The translations under genes were made by a program, and so were the position numbers. Of a stretch of 64,000 nt of DNA, positions 63,449 to 64,000 are shown one piece after another. The notes beneath the pieces were generated by a model. It saw only the letters and a program-made list of their open reading frames with translations, ran no database searches and was not told the DNA's origin. Numbering within the stretch: position 1 is the first letter of the stretch; the number at the start of each line of letters is the position of its first letter. The DNA comes from Sphingomonas prati (lineage in GTDB: Bacteria; Pseudomonadota; Alphaproteobacteria; Sphingomonadales; Sphingomonadaceae), in NCBI RefSeq assembly GCF_014643515.1, contig NZ_BMJP01000001.1, positions 806,001 through 870,000 of the forward strand. Direction: 5' to 3'.

Positions 63449-64000
63449 TCGGCAGCCCCGCAAGCGTCCGCACCGCCATATAGGCAAAACCCTCCGCCTC
63501 GGTCGCGTCGCCGTCCCACCCCATCGCCTCGATCGGTTCCGCCGCGATCCCCGCCCGCTCGCCGATCATCCGCATCAGCGTGGCATTGTGCCGCCCACCC
63601 CCCGCCACGAACAGCCGCAACGGCCGCGACGGCACCTGACGCAGCGCAAGCGCCACCGTCTCCGCCGTAAACGCGGTCAACGTCGCCGCCCCGTCCGCCG
63701 GCGACAGCCCCCGCGCCGGCTGCATCGAAAAGTCCGCACGGTCGAGGGACTTCGGCGCCGGCAGGTCGAACCACGGCGTATCGAGCATCCCGCCGAGCAC
63801 GCTCTCGTCCACCCGCCCCGACCCGGCCAGCATCCCGCCGGCGTCATGGCTCAAGCCCGCCTCCGCCAGCATCCAGTCGTCGATCAGCGCGTTCGCCGGC
63901 CCGGTATCGAACGCGATCAGACCACCATGGTCGCCAACGTCCTGGCCGATCCACGTCAAATTACCAACACCGCCCAGGTTCAGCACCGCCACCGGCCGCG
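63381..64000 (-). CDS. anmK: Anhydro-N-acetylmuramic acid kinase (partial)
   Basis: About 206 C-terminal residues; the frame stays open to the window edge. AVLNLGGVGNLTWIG, GGLIAFDTGPANALIDDWML and LRLFVAGGGRHNATLMRMI are the AnmK motifs. It phosphorylates anhydro-MurNAc to MurNAc-6-phosphate in wall recycling. It connects with amgK/murU at the other end of the window. The end overlaps the acyltransferase gene on the other strand. Confidence 0.95.
   Translation of the reverse strand, partial: RPVAVLNLGGVGNLTWIGQDVGDHGGLIAFDTGPANALIDDWMLAEAGLSHDAGGMLAGSGRVDESVLGGMLDTPWFDLPAPKSLDRADFSMQPARGLSPADGAATLTAFTAETVALALRQVPSRPLRLFVAGGGRHNATLMRMIGERAGIAAEPIEAMGWDGDATEAEGFAYMAVRTLAGLPISFPGTTGAPSPMAGGVIHRVG

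Overview
The window is a stretch of a high-GC alphaproteobacterial chromosome. Gene content, start-codon habits and repeats all point to a sphingomonad (Sphingomonas or a close relative): E1-beta with a fused lipoyl domain, a DivL-type tyrosine kinase-like protein beside tsaE, palindromic GGTTCGAGCCTGTCGAGAAC-type repeats, and 'GGCGGGGATCCAG' and 'CCCCGGCGAAGGCCGGGG' palindromes. It is mostly core chromosome. I see no tRNA, rRNA, CRISPR array, insertion sequence, integrase or prophage.

Layout. 1-6.85 kb (minus): divL, tsaE, amgK, murU and addB (cut by the window edge), the first four joined by 4-base overlaps. 7-9.1 kb (minus): ahcY, with a palindromic operator upstream and a strong terminator, then an AlgH/YqgE protein. 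9.2-12.6 kb (plus): glycosyltransferase, peroxiredoxin, AMP nucleosidase, MliC-like lipoprotein. 12.9-16 kb (minus): sdhC-sdhD-sdhA plus two tiny genes, no sdhB. 16.3-20 kb (plus): leucyl aminopeptidase, MarR regulator, C40 peptidase, argC. 20-24.5 kb (minus): fabD-fabG-acpP-fabF-mltG. 24.7-26 kb (plus): rpsF-rpsR-rplI. 26.2-36.8 kb: mixed housekeeping (folE, yaaA, gyrA, trmFO, small proteins). 36.9-40 kb (plus): an orphan TadG/TadE/TadE trio. 40-44.3 kb (minus): eno-ftsB-pdhA-pdhB. 44.4-47.1 kb (plus): a four-gene envelope/stress module behind a GGAAC-N17-GTT (EcfG-type) promoter, then an MlaC-family protein. 47.2-54.2 kb: DUF4170, PhyH, rhomboid, greA, and carA-rraB-carB. 54.4-58.7 kb (plus): yqeY-dnaG-rpoD (macromolecular synthesis operon without rpsU). 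59-62.3 kb (plus): unknown protein, then MoxR ATPase, unknown helical protein and VWA protein. 62.4-64 kb: acyltransferase 3, and anmK cut by the right edge.

How it fits together. Several genes handle the cell wall and its recycling: AmgK and MurU return MurNAc to UDP-MurNAc, AnmK feeds anhydro-MurNAc into the same route, MltG ends glycan strands, and the C40 peptidase probably cuts stem peptides. Central metabolism is represented by enolase, pyruvate dehydrogenase E1, succinate dehydrogenase and carbamoyl-phosphate synthase. Cell-cycle and stress control are suggested by DivL, FtsB and the EcfG-like promoter. The best candidates for under-described biology are the stress-promoter membrane module at 44.4-46.4 kb, the MoxR/unknown/VWA set at 59.7-62.3 kb, the RraB-like gene between carA and carB, and the lipoprotein gene whose N-terminus is written by two palindromic repeats.
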